Positions 41,581-53,901 of a stretch of DNA of 64,000 nt are shown here, in pieces; position 1 is the stretch's first letter; each line of letters begins with the position of its first letter. The position numbers were made by a program, and so were the translations under genes. This stretch comes from Saccharopolyspora hordei. Its GTDB lineage: Bacteria; Actinomycetota; Actinomycetes; Mycobacteriales; Pseudonocardiaceae. The notes beneath the pieces are model-generated. The model searched no databases. It saw only the letters and a program-made list of their open reading frames with translations, and was not told where the DNA came from. The stretch is taken from contig NZ_JACCFJ010000001.1 of the NCBI RefSeq assembly GCF_013410345.1, positions 4,313,501 through 4,377,500 on the forward strand. The letters run 5' to 3'.

Positions 41581-43011
41581 TCAGCGGCGGCCGCCCTTGG
41601 GCTTGCGTTCCCGCACTCGCACGGAGATCCGCACCGGGCTGCCGGTGAACCCGAAGGTCTCCCGGAGCTTGCGCTCCAGGAAGCGCCGGTAGCCGGCCTC
41701 CAGGAAACCGGTGGTGAACAGCACGAACGTCGGCGGCCGGGTCTGCGCCTGGGTGGCGAACAGGATCTTCGGCTGCTTGCCCCCGCGGACGGGCGGCGGG
41801 TGCGCCGCGACCAGCTCGTTCAGCCAGCCGTTCAACCGGCCGGTGGGCACGCGGGTGTCCCAGGACTCCAGCGCCGTGCGCAGCGTCGGGGCCAGCTTGG
41901 CCACCGCCCGGCCGGTCTTGGCCGAGACGTTGACCCGCTCGGCCCACCGCACCCGGACCAGCTCGCGGTCGATCTCCTTCTCCAGCTGGCGGCGGCGGTC
42001 GCCGTCGACCAGGTCCCACTTGTTGTAGGCGATCACCAGCGCGCGCCCGGCCTCCACGACCATGGTGATCACCCGCAGGTCCTGCTCGCTGAGCGGCTGG
42101 GACGCGTCGACGAGCACGATGGCCACCTCGGCGGCCTCGATGGCCGACTTGGTGCGCAGCGAGGCGTAGTACTCGGTGCCGCTGGCGGTCTTGACGCGCT
42201 TGCGCAGGCCGGCGGTGTCGACGAAGCGCCACACCTCGCCGTCCAGCTCCACCAGCGAGTCCACCGGGTCGACCGTGGTGCCCGCGACGTCGTGCACCAC
42301 CGCCCGCTCCTCGCCGGTCAGCTTGTTGAGCAGGCTCGACTTGCCCACGTTCGGCTTGCCGACCAGCGCGACCCGCCGCGGACCGCCGGAGGCGCCGAAC
42401 ACCTCGCGCGGGGTCTCCGGGAACGCCGCCAGCACGGCGTCCAGCAGGTCACCGGAACCGCGGCCGTGCAACGCGCTGACCGGCATCGGCTCGCCCAGCC
42501 CCAGCGACCACAGCGAGTGCACGTCGGCGAGACCGCGCTCGTCGTCGACCTTGTTGGCGGCCAGCAGGACCGGCCGCTGGGACCGCCGCAGCACCCGCGC
42601 CACGGCCTCCTCGGTCTCGGTCGGGCCGACGCGGGCGTCGACGACCAGCAGCACCGCGTCCGCGGTGTGCATGGCCAGCTCCGCCTGCGCGGCCACCGAC
42701 GCCATCATGCCCTTCGCGTCGGGCTCCCAGCCCCCGGTGTCGACCACCGTGAACCGACGGCCGTTCCACAGCGCGTCGTAGGCCACCCGGTCCCGGGTCA
42801 CGCCCGGGGTGTCCTGCACGACGGCCTCGCGACGGCCCAGCAGCCGGTTCACCAGCGTCGACTTGCCCACGTTGGGACGGCCGACCACGGCCAGCACCGG
42901 CTGGGGCGCCGGCGGTGCGGCGTCCTCCGGGGCGGCGACCTCGTCGAACTCCGCCCACTCGGCCTCGTCGGACCACGTGCCGTCCAGGCCTTCCAGCGAC
43001 TCGTCGGTCAC
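41581..43011 (-). CDS. der: Ribosome biogenesis GTPase Der (EngA)
   Basis: A 476-residue protein with two tandem GTPase domains and a C-terminal KH-like domain. The first has [22 protein letters not shown] and NKVD; the second has [14 protein letters not shown] and NKWD. It helps assemble the 50S subunit. About 35 acidic N-terminal residues precede the first domain, an extension common in actinobacteria. The GTG start overlaps the plsC stop by 4 bp; cmk-plsC-der form one transcription unit. Confidence 0.95.
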   Translation of the reverse strand: MTDESLEGLDGTWSDEAEWAEFDEVAAPEDAAPPAPQPVLAVVGRPNVGKSTLVNRLLGRREAVVQDTPGVTRDRVAYDALWNGRRFTVVDTGGWEPDAKGMMASVAAQAELAMHTADAVLLVVDARVGPTETEEAVARVLRRSQRPVLLAANKVDDERGLADVHSLWSLGLGEPMPVSALHGRGSGDLLDAVLAAFPETPREVFGASGGPRRVALVGKPNVGKSSLLNKLTGEERAVVHDVAGTTVDPVDSLVELDGEVWRFVDTAGLRKRVKTASGTEYYASLRTKSAIEAAEVAIVLVDASQPLSEQDLRVITMVVEAGRALVIAYNKWDLVDGDRRRQLEKEIDRELVRVRWAERVNVSAKTGRAVAKLAPTLRTALESWDTRVPTGRLNGWLNELVAAHPPPVRGGKQPKILFATQAQTRPPTFVLFTTGFLEAGYRRFLERKLRETFGFTGSPVRISVRVRERKPKGGRR

Positions 43012-43676
43012 GCTCGTTTCCCTCTCACATCGTCTTCGCGGTGGTCGGCGACCAGCCGGTCCAGTTCGGCGATCAGCTCGACCAGTTCGGTGCGCACCGC
43101 GTCCGTCGCCGCGACCAGCCCGGTGCGGCCCTTGCCCGCGGGCAGCGCGATCGGCTCCCCGAACAGCACGTCGATCCTGGGCAGGAGCCTACGGCCCTGG
43201 CCTTCGGGGCGGTGCGTGCCCCGCAGCGCGACCGGCAGCACCTGGGCACCGGCCGCCCGGGCCAGCCAGGCCGCGCCGTGCTGGGCGTTCTCCACGTCGC
43301 CGGACCCGCGGGTGCCTTCGGGGAACACCCCGACCAGCCCGCCGGCCTTGAGCACCCGCACCGCGGTGAGCAGCGGCGTGCGGTCGGCCTCACCGCGGCG
43401 CACCCCGATCTGCCCGATGCGGCGCAGGAACCAGCCCAGCGCGCCGCGGAACATCTCCTGCTTGATGAGGAACACCGCGGGGCGCGGCAGCATGCCGAGC
43501 AGCAGCGGCCCGTCCAGCAGCGAGCTGTGGTTGGCCACCAGCACCACCGGGCCGCGGTGCGGGACCCGCTCGGCCCCGTGGACGCGGACCCGGAACGGCA
43601 GCCGCACGACCCGGCGGGAGATCCACCGGCAGAGCCGGTGCAGGCGGGGCGACGCGCCCTCGGGGAGCTCGCTCAT
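43008..43676 (-). CDS. plsC: 1-acyl-glycerol-3-phosphate acyltransferase (PlsC family)
   Basis: A 222-residue membrane-associated acyltransferase. The catalytic motif HX4D is in [10 protein letters not shown], the glycerophosphate-binding motif is [10 protein letters not shown], and [10 protein letters not shown] is a third family block. It transfers an acyl chain to lysophosphatidate in phospholipid synthesis. Placed between cmk and der with 4-bp overlaps on each side, as in many actinobacteria. Several PlsC paralogues usually exist, so its precise substrate is not certain. Confidence 0.9.
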   Translation of the reverse strand: MSELPEGASPRLHRLCRWISRRVVRLPFRVRVHGAERVPHRGPVVLVANHSSLLDGPLLLGMLPRPAVFLIKQEMFRGALGWFLRRIGQIGVRRGEADRTPLLTAVRVLKAGGLVGVFPEGTRGSGDVENAQHGAAWLARAAGAQVLPVALRGTHRPEGQGRRLLPRIDVLFGEPIALPAGKGRTGLVAATDAVRTELVELIAELDRLVADHREDDVRGKRA

Positions 43677-44395
43677 GCGCCCGGCCCTCCGTCGGTGAGC
43701 AGGCCGCGGCTCTCGACGTGCTTGTGCAGCTGCTCCAGCACGCCCGCCACGTCCAGGTCGGTGGTGTCCAGCTCCAGCGCGTCGTCGGCCTTGCGCAGCG
43801 GCGCCACCGTGCGACCGGAGTCCAGCGCGTCCCGCCGCTGCACGTCGGCGTGCGTGCGGTCCAGGTCACCGGCCCGGCCCTCGGAGATGTCCTGGGCGGT
43901 GCGCCGCTGGGCGCGGGCCTCGGCGGACGCGGTCAGGTAGACCTTCAGGCCCGCGTCGGGCACCACGACGGTGCCGATGTCGCGGCCCTCGACCACGATG
44001 CCGCCGGGTTCGGCGAGGGCGCGGCCGATCAGCTCCCGCTGGTGCGCCACCAGGAGTTCGCGCACCGCGGCGACCGCCGAGACCGCAGAGACCGCCGCGG
44101 TCACCTCGGGGCCGCGGATCTCCTGCCCGACGTCCTCGCCGTCGAGCAGCACCGAGGGCCGCTCCGGGTCGGTGCCCATGGTCAGCTCCACCCCGCACAC
44201 CACGCGCACGACCTCGGCCTCGTCCGACGGCCCGACCTGCGCGCGCAGCACGGCCAGCGTCACGGCGCGGTACATCGCACCGGTGTCGAGGTAGCTCGCC
44301 CCCAGCGCCGAGGCCAACTTGCGGGACACCGTCGACTTGCCGGTGCCCGAGGGACCGTCCAGGGCCACCACACCGCGGAGCCTGGCGTGTGCCAC
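43673..44395 (-). CDS. cmk: Cytidylate kinase
   Basis: A 240-residue nucleoside monophosphate kinase. The P-loop is [18 protein letters not shown], followed by [13 protein letters not shown] and the CMP-binding [15 protein letters not shown]; the lid has [19 protein letters not shown]. It makes CDP and dCDP. The GTG at 44395 was chosen since AGAGGA precedes it and the conserved fold starts about 10 residues later; a longer frame upstream is not conserved. Confidence 0.93.
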   Translation of the reverse strand: MAHARLRGVVALDGPSGTGKSTVSRKLASALGASYLDTGAMYRAVTLAVLRAQVGPSDEAEVVRVVCGVELTMGTDPERPSVLLDGEDVGQEIRGPEVTAAVSAVSAVAAVRELLVAHQRELIGRALAEPGGIVVEGRDIGTVVVPDAGLKVYLTASAEARAQRRTAQDISEGRAGDLDRTHADVQRRDALDSGRTVAPLRKADDALELDTTDLDVAGVLEQLHKHVESRGLLTDGGPGA

Positions 44396-44543
44396 GTGCT
44401 CGTCCTCTCGATCGTCGCCTCGATCCGGCTGACGGCCGGACCAACCGTCCATTCTGCCTGGTCCTCGGGCGCGGGTCTCAATCGCGTCCCGTTCTTGTCG
44501 AACACCCGGGCGCGAGTCGTCGATCACCGAATATGGTGGAGGG

Positions 44544-45026
44544 GTGGACGTAACAGTGACCCCGCTGCCGGGCCTTGGCACGCGGCAGGACTTCACCACC
44601 CGCTCCGGCCACCGCATCGGCGTGATCACCTACCGGGACGGCCGGTTCGAGCTGATCGTCTCGGACCACGAGGACCCGGACAAGGTCGCCGCTTCTGTCG
44701 ACCTGACCACCGACGAGACCAGTGCGTTGGCCAACCTGCTGGGCGCCCCGCAGCTGGTGGCAAAGCTCACCGAGCAGCAGCGCGAGGTCACCGGGGTCAC
44801 CACCTGGCAGCTGCCGCTCGCACCGGGATCGCCCTACGACGGTCGCACCCTGGGCGACACCGAGATGCGCACCCGCACCTCGGCGTCGATCGTCGCGGTC
44901 GTCCGCGACGGCACCGTGCACCCCTCGCCCCGCCCGGACTTCCTGTTCTCCGGCGGCGACCTGGTGGTCGTCGTGGGCACCAGCAAGGGGCTGCGCGCCG
45001 CAGCCGAGATCTTGGAGAAGGGCTGA
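44544..45026 (+). CDS. TrkA-C domain regulatory subunit of a cation:proton antiporter (KhtT-like)
   Basis: A 160-residue soluble protein. The N-terminal half is a small alpha/beta domain; the C-terminal half (about 80-160) is a TrkA-C/RCK-C fold ([21 protein letters not shown], then [18 protein letters not shown]). KhtT in Bacillus uses this fold to gate the KhtU antiporter in response to cyclic di-AMP or pH. The antiporter gene follows 117 bp later, so the two form a regulator-transporter pair. It is divergent from cmk. Confidence 0.85.
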   Translation: MDVTVTPLPGLGTRQDFTTRSGHRIGVITYRDGRFELIVSDHEDPDKVAASVDLTTDETSALANLLGAPQLVAKLTEQQREVTGVTTWQLPLAPGSPYDGRTLGDTEMRTRTSASIVAVVRDGTVHPSPRPDFLFSGGDLVVVVGTSKGLRAAAEILEKG

Positions 45027-45143
45027 TCCCCGCCCGCTCCGCTCTCCCGGTCGCCGACCGGGACACGCGTTGCCAACGGTGGTCCCGCGCGTGCCGATCC
45101 CAGAACAACTCCATACGCAGCAACACGCGAGAGGAACACCACG

Positions 45144-46322
45144 GTGCACGACACGGCGATCTCGTTGATCGAGCTCGGCGCGGTTTTCTTCGGTCTCGGC
45201 GTGCTGGGCAGGCTCGCCTGGAAGATCGGCTTGTCCCCGATCCCGCTGTACCTGCTGGGCGGCCTGGCGTTCGGCACTGGCGGCCTGATACCGCTGCACG
45301 GCATCCAGCCGTTCACGCACCTGGCCTCCGAGATCGGCGTGGTGCTCCTCCTGCTCCTGCTGGGTCTGGAGTACTCCGCGGGTGAGCTGGTCACCGGTCT
45401 GCGCCGCTCGTGGTTAGCGGGCTTGATCGACATCGTGCTCAACGCGCTGCCGGGTGCTGCGGTGGCGCTCATGCTGGGCTGGGGTCCGATCGGCGCGCTG
45501 ACCATGGCCGGCGTGACCTACATCTCCTCGTCCGGCATCGTCGCGAAGGTGCTCGGCGACCTGGGCCGGCTGGGCAACCGGGAGACCCCGGTCATCCTGT
45601 CCATCCTGGTCTTCGAAGACCTGGCGATGGCCGTCTACCTGCCGATCCTGACCGCGCTGCTGGCCGGGGTCAGCTTCCTCGGCGGGCTCACCGCGGTCGG
45701 GGTGTCGCTGGTGGTGATCACCCTGGTGCTGGTGATCGCGCTGAAGTTCGGCAAGTACGTCTCGGCGCTCATCGACAGCCCCGACCCGGAGGTGTTCCTG
45801 CTGCGGCTGCTCGGCTCGGCGCTGCTGGTCGCCGGCATCGCCTCGGAGCTGCAGGTCTCGGCCGCCGTCGGCTCGTTCCTGCTGGGCATCGCGATCTCCG
45901 GGTCCACCGCGACGAACGCGACGCGGATGCTGGAGCCGCTGCGCGACCTGTTCGCCGCGCTGTTCTTCGTGGTGTTCGGGCTGAACACCAACCCGGCCGA
46001 GATCCCGCCGGTGCTGCCGGTGGCGCTGCTGCTCGCGGTGGCCACCGCAGCCACCAAGGTCGCCACCGGCTGGATCGCCTCGCAGATGCAGGGCGTGGGC
46101 CGGATGGGCCGGGCGCGCGCCGGTGCGGCGCTCGTGGCGCGCGGCGAGTTCTCCATCGTGATCGCCGGGCTGGCGGTGGCCTCGGGCGCGGTGTCCGGTG
46201 AACTGGCCGCCCTGGCCACCGCCTACGTGCTGCTGATGGCGATCATCGGACCGGTCACGGCCCGCGTGGTCGAGCCGGTGGCCCGGATGTTCGTCCGCCG
46301 CAGCAGCGCCGCGAAGGCCTGA
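45144..46322 (+). CDS. CPA2-family cation:proton antiporter (KhtU-like)
   Basis: A 392-residue membrane protein with about 12 helices and the Na+/H+ exchanger fold. The unwound-helix region is TYISSSGIVAKVLGDLG and the transport-site region FEDLAMAVYLPILTAL carries the conserved ED pair (one Asp is the cation ligand). It lacks its own RCK domain, consistent with regulation by the separate upstream subunit. It probably expels K+ or Na+ in exchange for protons. The GTG start at 45144 has GAGGAAC upstream. Confidence 0.88.
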   Translation: MHDTAISLIELGAVFFGLGVLGRLAWKIGLSPIPLYLLGGLAFGTGGLIPLHGIQPFTHLASEIGVVLLLLLLGLEYSAGELVTGLRRSWLAGLIDIVLNALPGAAVALMLGWGPIGALTMAGVTYISSSGIVAKVLGDLGRLGNRETPVILSILVFEDLAMAVYLPILTALLAGVSFLGGLTAVGVSLVVITLVLVIALKFGKYVSALIDSPDPEVFLLRLLGSALLVAGIASELQVSAAVGSFLLGIAISGSTATNATRMLEPLRDLFAALFFVVFGLNTNPAEIPPVLPVALLLAVATAATKVATGWIASQMQGVGRMGRARAGAALVARGEFSIVIAGLAVASGAVSGELAALATAYVLLMAIIGPVTARVVEPVARMFVRRSSAAKA

Positions 46323-46330
46323 TCCGGCGG

Positions 46331-47089
46331 CTACATCCCGACGATCCGGTAGAGCGATCCGACCTCTTGGCGGTTGAGGGGTCGGATCGCTCCCGGGCGC
46401 TCCGAGGTCAGGCGGACGTCGCCGATCCGGGTGCGCACCAGCCGCTGCACCGGGTGGCCGACGTGCTTGAGCAGCCGCCGCACGATGCGCTTGCGGCCCT
46501 CGTGCAGCACGACCTCGACCAGCGCGCGGTTCCTGACCGTGTCGACGACCTTGAACCGGTCCACCTTCACCGGGCCGTCGTCGAGCTCCACGCCCTTGCG
46601 CAGCTGCTGGCCCAGGTCCTTCGGGACCGGTCCGAGGACCTCGGCGAGGTAGGTCTTGCGCACCCCGTAGCGCGGGTGCATCAGCCGGTTGGCCAGCTCG
46701 CCGTCGTTGGTGATCAGCAGCAGGCCCTCGGTGTCCTGGTCCAGGCGCCCGACGTGGAACAGCTTGCCCTGGCGCTCGCGCAGGTAGTCGCCGATGCACG
46801 GGCGGCCCTGGTCGTCGGACATGGTGCACAGGATGCCGCGCGGCTTGTTGAGCATCAGGTGGGTGAGGTTGTCGTTCACCATCACCCGGGTGCCGTCGAC
46901 GTGGATGACCGCGGTCTCCGGGTCGACGCGGCGGCCCAGTTCGGTGACCACCTCTCCGTCGACCTCGATGCGCCCCTCGAGGATCATCTCCTCGGCCGCG
47001 CGCCGCGAGGCCACCCCGGCCCTGGACAGCACTTTCTGCAGGCGCACGCCTTCCGCAGCGGCGTTGGACGAACGGTGTTCAGACGTCAT
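46331..47089 (-). CDS. rluB: 23S rRNA pseudouridine synthase RluB-like
   Basis: A 252-residue enzyme with an N-terminal S4 RNA-binding domain (VRLQKVLSRAGVASRRAAEE) and a RsuA-type catalytic domain holding the active Asp in HVGRLDQDTEGLLL. Other family blocks are LNKPRGILCT and HEGRKRIVRRLL. It modifies a uridine in 23S rRNA. It overlaps the end of scpB by 11 bp and is convergent with the antiporter gene, 8 bp apart. Confidence 0.92.
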   Translation of the reverse strand: MTSEHRSSNAAAEGVRLQKVLSRAGVASRRAAEEMILEGRIEVDGEVVTELGRRVDPETAVIHVDGTRVMVNDNLTHLMLNKPRGILCTMSDDQGRPCIGDYLRERQGKLFHVGRLDQDTEGLLLITNDGELANRLMHPRYGVRKTYLAEVLGPVPKDLGQQLRKGVELDDGPVKVDRFKVVDTVRNRALVEVVLHEGRKRIVRRLLKHVGHPVQRLVRTRIGDVRLTSERPGAIRPLNRQEVGSLYRIVGM

Positions 47090-47957
47090 CGATCGAATCC
47101 ACTTCAGGCAACAGGGGAGCGAGCGGCGGCAAGTCCTTCAGCGACGACAGGCCGAGCCGTTCCAGGAACAGCTCCGTCGTGCAGTACAGGTTGCCGCCTG
47201 TCTCCGGGTCGGTCCCGGCCTCTTCGACGAGGCCGCGCCCTACCAGGGTACGGATGACGCCGTCGACGTTGACACCCCGTACGGCCGCCACCCGCGCGCG
47301 GGTCACCGGCTGCCGGTAGGCGATGACCGCCAGGGTCTCCAGGGCGGCGCGGGTGAGCTTCGTGCGCTGCCCGTCGAGCAGGTAGCGCTCGACGTAAGGG
47401 GCGTAGACCTCCCGCGTGTAGAGGCGCCAGCCGTCGCCGACGCGACGCAGGTCGATGCCGCGCTCGGACTCGGCGTAGCTGTCGGAGAGCCGCTGCAGCG
47501 CCTGGCGGACCCGCTGCACCGGCTGCTCCAGCGTGTCGGCCAGCAGCTCCTCGCCGGCGGGGACGTCGACCACCAGCAGCAGCGCTTCCAGCGCGGCGTC
47601 GAGCGCCTCGTCGGAGGTCAGGTCCGGCACCCGCTGCTGCTCCACCGCCTCGGCTTCCTGCGGTTGGGGCTCCGGTTCACCGGTGAACGGCGGGCCGCTG
47701 CCGGACGCCTGGTCATCGGTGGACGGCTGCTCGCCGGCGGGCTCCTGGTCCTCGGCGGACGACCGCTCACCGGTGGACGACTGGTCTCCGCTGGACGGCT
47801 CCCCCTCGACCGCCCGGTCCGCGGCGGACGACCGCTCGCCGCCCGACGACCGGCCGTCGGCCGGTCCGGCAGGGGCGTGCGGCGCGACCACCGAGCCCGG
47901 TGTCCCGGCCGGGGCGTCCTGCTCGGCAGCGGGCTGCGGCTCCCACTCGCCGCTCAT
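47079..47957 (-). CDS. scpB: Segregation and condensation protein B
   Basis: A 292-residue protein. The conserved ScpB core of two winged helices occupies about residues 113-285 (ALDAALEALLLVVD, TRAALETLAVIAYRQPVTRA, VRGVNVDGVIRTL). The first 110 residues are a Ser, Glu, Gly, Pro and Asp-rich disordered extension, much longer than in model ScpB proteins. It works with ScpA and SMC in chromosome compaction. ATG 47957. Confidence 0.92.
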   Translation of the reverse strand: MSGEWEPQPAAEQDAPAGTPGSVVAPHAPAGPADGRSSGGERSSAADRAVEGEPSSGDQSSTGERSSAEDQEPAGEQPSTDDQASGSGPPFTGEPEPQPQEAEAVEQQRVPDLTSDEALDAALEALLLVVDVPAGEELLADTLEQPVQRVRQALQRLSDSYAESERGIDLRRVGDGWRLYTREVYAPYVERYLLDGQRTKLTRAALETLAVIAYRQPVTRARVAAVRGVNVDGVIRTLVGRGLVEEAGTDPETGGNLYCTTELFLERLGLSSLKDLPPLAPLLPEVDSIDDV

Positions 47958-48027
47958 GCTCGTTCCACCTCTCCGCGTTCCACAGTGGCGGTAGCGTCCC
48001 GGTCGGAGCGTGGCCGCTCCCGGACGA

Positions 48028-48879
48028 TCATCCGTACTCCTCCTCGTCGGCGCTGGCGCGCTGCGCCTCGGCGTCGGCCTTGGCCTCCTCGAGGCTGCCG
48101 CCCACCCACCGCACGAGCAGCTCGCCCAGCGGCGTCTCCTGCTCGAACTGCAGCACCTTCTCGCGGTAGAGCTCCAGCAGCGCCAGGAACCGCGCCACCA
48201 CCTCGATGGTGTGCCCGCAGTCGGAGGTGAGCTCGGGGAAGGTGGCGCTGCCCTTCTCCGCCAGCCGCACCCGGAGCAGCGCCGCGTGCTCGCGGACCGA
48301 GACGCTGTGCTGGTGGATGTGGTCCAGCGACACGGTGGGCGGCGGCTTCGGCCGGAACACCGCGGCCGCGATCTCGGCGAACTGCTGCGGGTCGACGCCG
48401 AGGCGCACCTCCGGCAGCAGGTTCTCGAACCGCTCCTCCAGCGACACCGCACGCGGGTAGCGCCGCAGCGCCCCCGCCTCCAGCTCGCCGAACAGCGCCG
48501 CCACCTGCTTGTACGCGCGGTACTGGAGCAACCGCGCGAACAGCAGGTCCCGGGCTTCCAGCAGCGCGAGGTCCGCTTCGTCCTCCACCTCGGCCGCGGG
48601 CAGCAGCCGGGCCGCCTTGAGGTCGAGCAGGGTGGCGGCGACCACGAGGAACTCGGTGGTCTCGTCGAGGTCCCACTTCTCGCCCAACGCCTTGGTGTAG
48701 GCGATGAACTCGTCGGTGACCTTGTGCAGCGCGACCTCGGTGACGTCCAGCTGGTGCTGCGAGATCAGCTGGAGCAGCAGGTCGAAGGGGCCCTCGAAGT
48801 TCTCCAGGCGGACGGTGAAGCCACCGCTGCCGCCGTTCTCCCCCGGTGCCTTCTCCTCCCCGGCGGCGGGTTCGGTCAC
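48028..48879 (-). CDS. scpA: Segregation and condensation protein A
   Basis: A 283-residue kleisin subunit of the SMC complex. The N-terminal SMC-binding helix region reads RLENFEGPFDLLLQLI and DVTEVALHKVTDEFI, followed by LVVAATLLDLKAARLLP; the C-terminal winged helix is near FLALLELYREKVLQFEQ. The GTG start at 48879 overlaps the upstream small gene by 4 bp. The 70-bp gap to scpB and the shared direction indicate one operon. Confidence 0.93.
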   Translation of the reverse strand: MTEPAAGEEKAPGENGGSGGFTVRLENFEGPFDLLLQLISQHQLDVTEVALHKVTDEFIAYTKALGEKWDLDETTEFLVVAATLLDLKAARLLPAAEVEDEADLALLEARDLLFARLLQYRAYKQVAALFGELEAGALRRYPRAVSLEERFENLLPEVRLGVDPQQFAEIAAAVFRPKPPPTVSLDHIHQHSVSVREHAALLRVRLAEKGSATFPELTSDCGHTIEVVARFLALLELYREKVLQFEQETPLGELLVRWVGGSLEEAKADAEAQRASADEEEYG

Positions 48880-49217
48880 TCGCCGGGCTCCCGCAGGCGA
48901 CGGACCAGCTCCGAGTCGGCACCGCGCTCGTCGAGGTCGGCGAGCACCGCCGCAACCGCTTCCCGCACCACCCGGCCGCGGTCCACGGCGATGCCGTGGT
49001 CGGCCCGCAAAGCCAGTCGCGCCTGCTCCAAGGCCAGCAACTCCTCGTCGGAGACGTACACGGTGATCTTCGCATCGTGCTTGCGCCGTCCCGACCCGGT
49101 CCGCCCGGAACGGGCGGACCTGGCCGGCGCCGGGTCCGGCGCGTTCACGTGGTCCGTGCGAGGAACAGTAGTACGGAACAGTTCCGCGGCGCCCGGCAGG
49201 GCTGCCCGCCGGGTCAT
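48876..49217 (-). CDS. Small ribbon-helix-helix-like protein
   Basis: A 113-residue basic protein between parA and scpA, overlapping both by 4 bp. The middle segment KHDAKITVYVSDEELLALEQA followed by RVVREAVAAVL resembles a ribbon-helix-helix DNA-binding fold. The N-terminal 45 residues are Arg/Pro-rich. It may act with the ParA-like ATPase, possibly as a DNA-binding partner, since no parB is next to it. Function inferred from context only. Confidence 0.7.
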   Translation of the reverse strand: MTRRAALPGAAELFRTTVPRTDHVNAPDPAPARSARSGRTGSGRRKHDAKITVYVSDEELLALEQARLALRADHGIAVDRGRVVREAVAAVLADLDERGADSELVRRLREPGE

Positions 49218-50152
49218 CGGGCGATCACCTCGCGGGCCAGCGCCCGGTACGCCTGGGCCCCCGCGGAGCGCGGCGCCCACCGGGTGATCGGTTCCCCGGC
49301 CACCGTGGTCTCCGGGAACCGGACCGTGCGGTTGATCACCGAGTCGAACACGACGTCACCGAACGCCTCCACGACGCGCGCCATCACCTCGCGGGAGTGC
49401 AGCGTGCGCGGGTCGAACATGGTGGCCAGGATCCCGCTGATCTCCAGCTTCGGGTTCAGCCGTTCCCGCACCTTCTCGATGGTGTCGATCAGAAGGGCCA
49501 CCCCGCGCAAGCTGAAGAACTCGCACTCCAGCGGGATGATCACGCCATCGGCGGCGGCCAGCGCGTTGACCGTCAGCAGGCCCAGCGAGGGCTGGCAGTC
49601 CACCAGGATGTAGTCGTAGTCGGCGATCGCGGGTTGCAGCACCCGGGCCAGGGTCTGCTCCCTCCCCACCTCGGCGACCAGCTGCACCTCGGCCGCGGAC
49701 AGGTCGATGTTGCTGGGCAGCAGGTCCATCCCCTCGACGCTGGTCCGGCGCACCACGTCGTGGATGGAGACCGACCGCTCCATGATCACGTTGTAGATGG
49801 TCTGCTCCAGCTGGTGGGGCTGGACACCGAGGCCGACCGAGAGCGCCCCCTGCGGGTCGAAGTCCACCAGCAGCACCCGGCGCCCGTACTCCGCCAAGGA
49901 TGCGCCGAGGTTGATCGTCGACGTGGTCTTCCCCACTCCGCCCTTCTGGTTGCACATCGCGATCACCGAAGCGGGACCGTGGTGGTCCAGCAGCGGTGGT
50001 TCCGGGATGTGCCGACGTGGCCGGCCGGTGGGACCGAGACCGCGGGGTTGCGCCAGGTCGGCGCCGTCCACGTGGCCCGTCGTCTCGGGGGCGATGCTCA
50101 GGTCGACCGCGCCCCGGGGCCGCCCGTCGGCGGAGGGCTGCGGCAACGACAT
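49214..50152 (-). CDS. parA: ParA/Soj-family chromosome partitioning ATPase
   Basis: A 312-residue deviant Walker ATPase. CNQKGGVGKTT is the P-loop with signature Lys, LLVDFDPQGAL is motif A', and YILVDCQPSLGLLTVNAL is Walker B. About 75 N-terminal residues precede the ATPase core. ATG 50152 has AGAGGAG 10 bp upstream; a longer frame exists but lacks such a site. It is the paralogue that in actinobacteria sits upstream of scpAB (Rv1708-like), distinct from the origin-proximal parA. Confidence 0.9.
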   Translation of the reverse strand: MSLPQPSADGRPRGAVDLSIAPETTGHVDGADLAQPRGLGPTGRPRRHIPEPPLLDHHGPASVIAMCNQKGGVGKTTSTINLGASLAEYGRRVLLVDFDPQGALSVGLGVQPHQLEQTIYNVIMERSVSIHDVVRRTSVEGMDLLPSNIDLSAAEVQLVAEVGREQTLARVLQPAIADYDYILVDCQPSLGLLTVNALAAADGVIIPLECEFFSLRGVALLIDTIEKVRERLNPKLEISGILATMFDPRTLHSREVMARVVEAFGDVVFDSVINRTVRFPETTVAGEPITRWAPRSAGAQAYRALAREVIAR

Positions 50153-50316
50153 GGCGATCAGACTCCTCTTGGTACCTGTGGCGATCAATCGCAGCCTAAG
50201 TGGCATCCACTACCAGCGGCAACGCGCCTCGCCGGGGTGTCCGAAGTTCTCTGTGACCTCCGTGTGATCAACGTCTACCGCCATCCCACCCCCACCGCAT
50301 GCGCAGTCCCGCCATC

Positions 50317-51261
50317 TCACCCCGAAGCGTGGGCCCGCGGGTGGGCGGTCGCGTAGACCTCGCGCAGCGCGTGCACGGTGACCAGCGTGTACACCTGCGT
50401 CGTCGTCACGGAGGCGTGCCCGAGCAGTTCCTGCACCACCCGGACGTCCGCGCCGCCCTCCACCAGGTGCGTGGCGAAGGAGTGCCGCAGCACGTGCGGG
50501 GAGACGTCACCGCTGATCCCGGCGCGGCGCGCCGCCGCCTTCAGCGCGTTCCACGCGCTCTGCCGGGAGAGCCGGCCGCCGCGCGAGTTCACGAAGACCG
50601 CCGCGCTCCCGCGGCCGCGCGCCACCAGCGCCGGTCGCGCCCGCACCAGGTAGGCGTCGAGCGCTTCCAGCGCGGGACGGCCGATCGGCACCAGCCGCTG
50701 GCGGCCGCCCTTGCCGTCGAGCCGCACGGTCCGGTCGGTGCGGTCGACGTCGTCGAGGTCCAGCCCGACGGCCTCGGAGATCCGCGCCCCGGTGGAGTAC
50801 AGCAGCTCCAGCAGCGCGCGGTCGCGCAGTCCCTTGGCGTCGTCTCCCCCGGCGTGGTCGAGCAGGGTGCCGACGTCGTCGACGGACAGCGCCTTCGGCA
50901 GCCGCTTGGGCAGGCTGGGCGGCGCGACCTCGCGCGCCACGTCGACCGCGAGCGTGCCCTCGGCGTGCGCGAACCGGTGCAGCCCGCGCGCCGCGACCAG
51001 GGCGCGCGCCGCCGAGGAGGAGGCCAGCGGCGGGCGCAGCTCGGTGCCTTCCCGCAGCTCGGCCACGAAGTCCGACAGGTGCTGCGCGCGCACCTCGTCG
51101 AGCGCGGTCACCCCCGCGCTGACCAGGAACTCGGCGTACCGGCGCAGGTCCCGGGCGTAGGAGTCGAGCGTGCTGCGGGCGGTGCCGCGCTCGACCGCGA
51201 GGTGGTCGAGGTAGCCGGTGATCGCCTCGCGCAGCCCGGATGGCAGCGCGTCGAACCCCAT
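50317..51261 (-). CDS. xerD: Tyrosine recombinase, XerD-like
   Basis: A 314-residue recombinase. The N-terminal SAM-like core-binding domain starts [19 protein letters not shown]. Catalytic residues are Arg ([12 protein letters not shown]), Lys ([11 protein letters not shown]), His and Arg ([13 protein letters not shown]), His ([14 protein letters not shown]) and the Tyr of that last block. It resolves chromosome dimers at dif together with XerC. The position beside the Nudix and pyrG genes matches mycobacteria. ATG 51261 shares one base with the Nudix stop. Confidence 0.92.
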   Translation of the reverse strand: MGFDALPSGLREAITGYLDHLAVERGTARSTLDSYARDLRRYAEFLVSAGVTALDEVRAQHLSDFVAELREGTELRPPLASSSAARALVAARGLHRFAHAEGTLAVDVAREVAPPSLPKRLPKALSVDDVGTLLDHAGGDDAKGLRDRALLELLYSTGARISEAVGLDLDDVDRTDRTVRLDGKGGRQRLVPIGRPALEALDAYLVRARPALVARGRGSAAVFVNSRGGRLSRQSAWNALKAAARRAGISGDVSPHVLRHSFATHLVEGGADVRVVQELLGHASVTTTQVYTLVTVHALREVYATAHPRAHASG

Positions 51262-51917
51262 CACCGGCCCAGCCGCCGGCGGAACCGCTGCGGCCGGTCC
51301 CGCCACTCGGCGTCGACGGGCCGCGCCGGGCGGGCGCCGTCGCGCACCGCCTTGGCGGCGAGCAGCCCGGACACCGCGGGGGCGTTGACGATCTCCCCAG
51401 CCAGCACCATGTCCACGGCCTCGTCGAACGGCACCCGGTGGACGACCAGGTCGGCCTCCTCGTCCCCGACCGCTTCCGGCCTGTCCACATCGGACAAACC
51501 GGTGGCCAGGAAGATGCGGATGCTCTCGTCGGTGAAGCCGGGCGAGGACACCACGTCCACCAGGACCGACCAGTCCGTCGCCGCGATCCCGGCCTCCTCG
51601 ACCAGTTCCCGCCGCGCGGTGCGCACCGGCTCCTCCCCGGCGACGTCGAGCAACCCGGCGGGCAGCTCCCAGAGCCGCCGCCCCACCGGGTAGCGGTACT
51701 GGTGCAGCAGCACCACCCGGTCCTGCTCGTCGATCGCCACCACGGCCACCGCGCCGAGGTGCTCGACCACCTCGCGCCGCGCGTGCCCGCCGCCGGGCAT
51801 GCCGACCTCGTCGGCCCGCAGCGCGAGGATCGTGCCCACGTAGACGTCCTCGCTGGCCAGCGTGGTGAACTCGTGCTCGCCGTTGGTGCGCTCCACACCG
51901 CTTCCCGTCTTGTCCAC
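51261..51917 (-). CDS. Nudix hydrolase, ADP-ribose pyrophosphatase-like
   Basis: A 218-residue Nudix protein. The Nudix box is intact: [20 protein letters not shown] followed by EAGI. Upstream [19 protein letters not shown] is typical of ADP-ribose pyrophosphatases, and a Pro in SSPGFTDE lies about 15 residues after the box, a known marker of that subgroup. It hydrolyses ADP-ribose or related dinucleotide sugars. The GTG start at 51917 lies 89 bp after the pyrG stop. Confidence 0.9.
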   Translation of the reverse strand: MDKTGSGVERTNGEHEFTTLASEDVYVGTILALRADEVGMPGGGHARREVVEHLGAVAVVAIDEQDRVVLLHQYRYPVGRRLWELPAGLLDVAGEEPVRTARRELVEEAGIAATDWSVLVDVVSSPGFTDESIRIFLATGLSDVDRPEAVGDEEADLVVHRVPFDEAVDMVLAGEIVNAPAVSGLLAAKAVRDGARPARPVDAEWRDRPQRFRRRLGR

Positions 51918-52006
51918 GCGACCACCCTAGATCCGGGTGGCGTCGCGCGGCGAGAGCGCGATCTCGCCGGAGGCGGGCGCACCCGGCCCCCGGCAAGGTC
52001 ACCGGG

Positions 52007-53894
<1,888 letters not shown>

Positions 53895-53901
53895 GGGCGG
53901 C

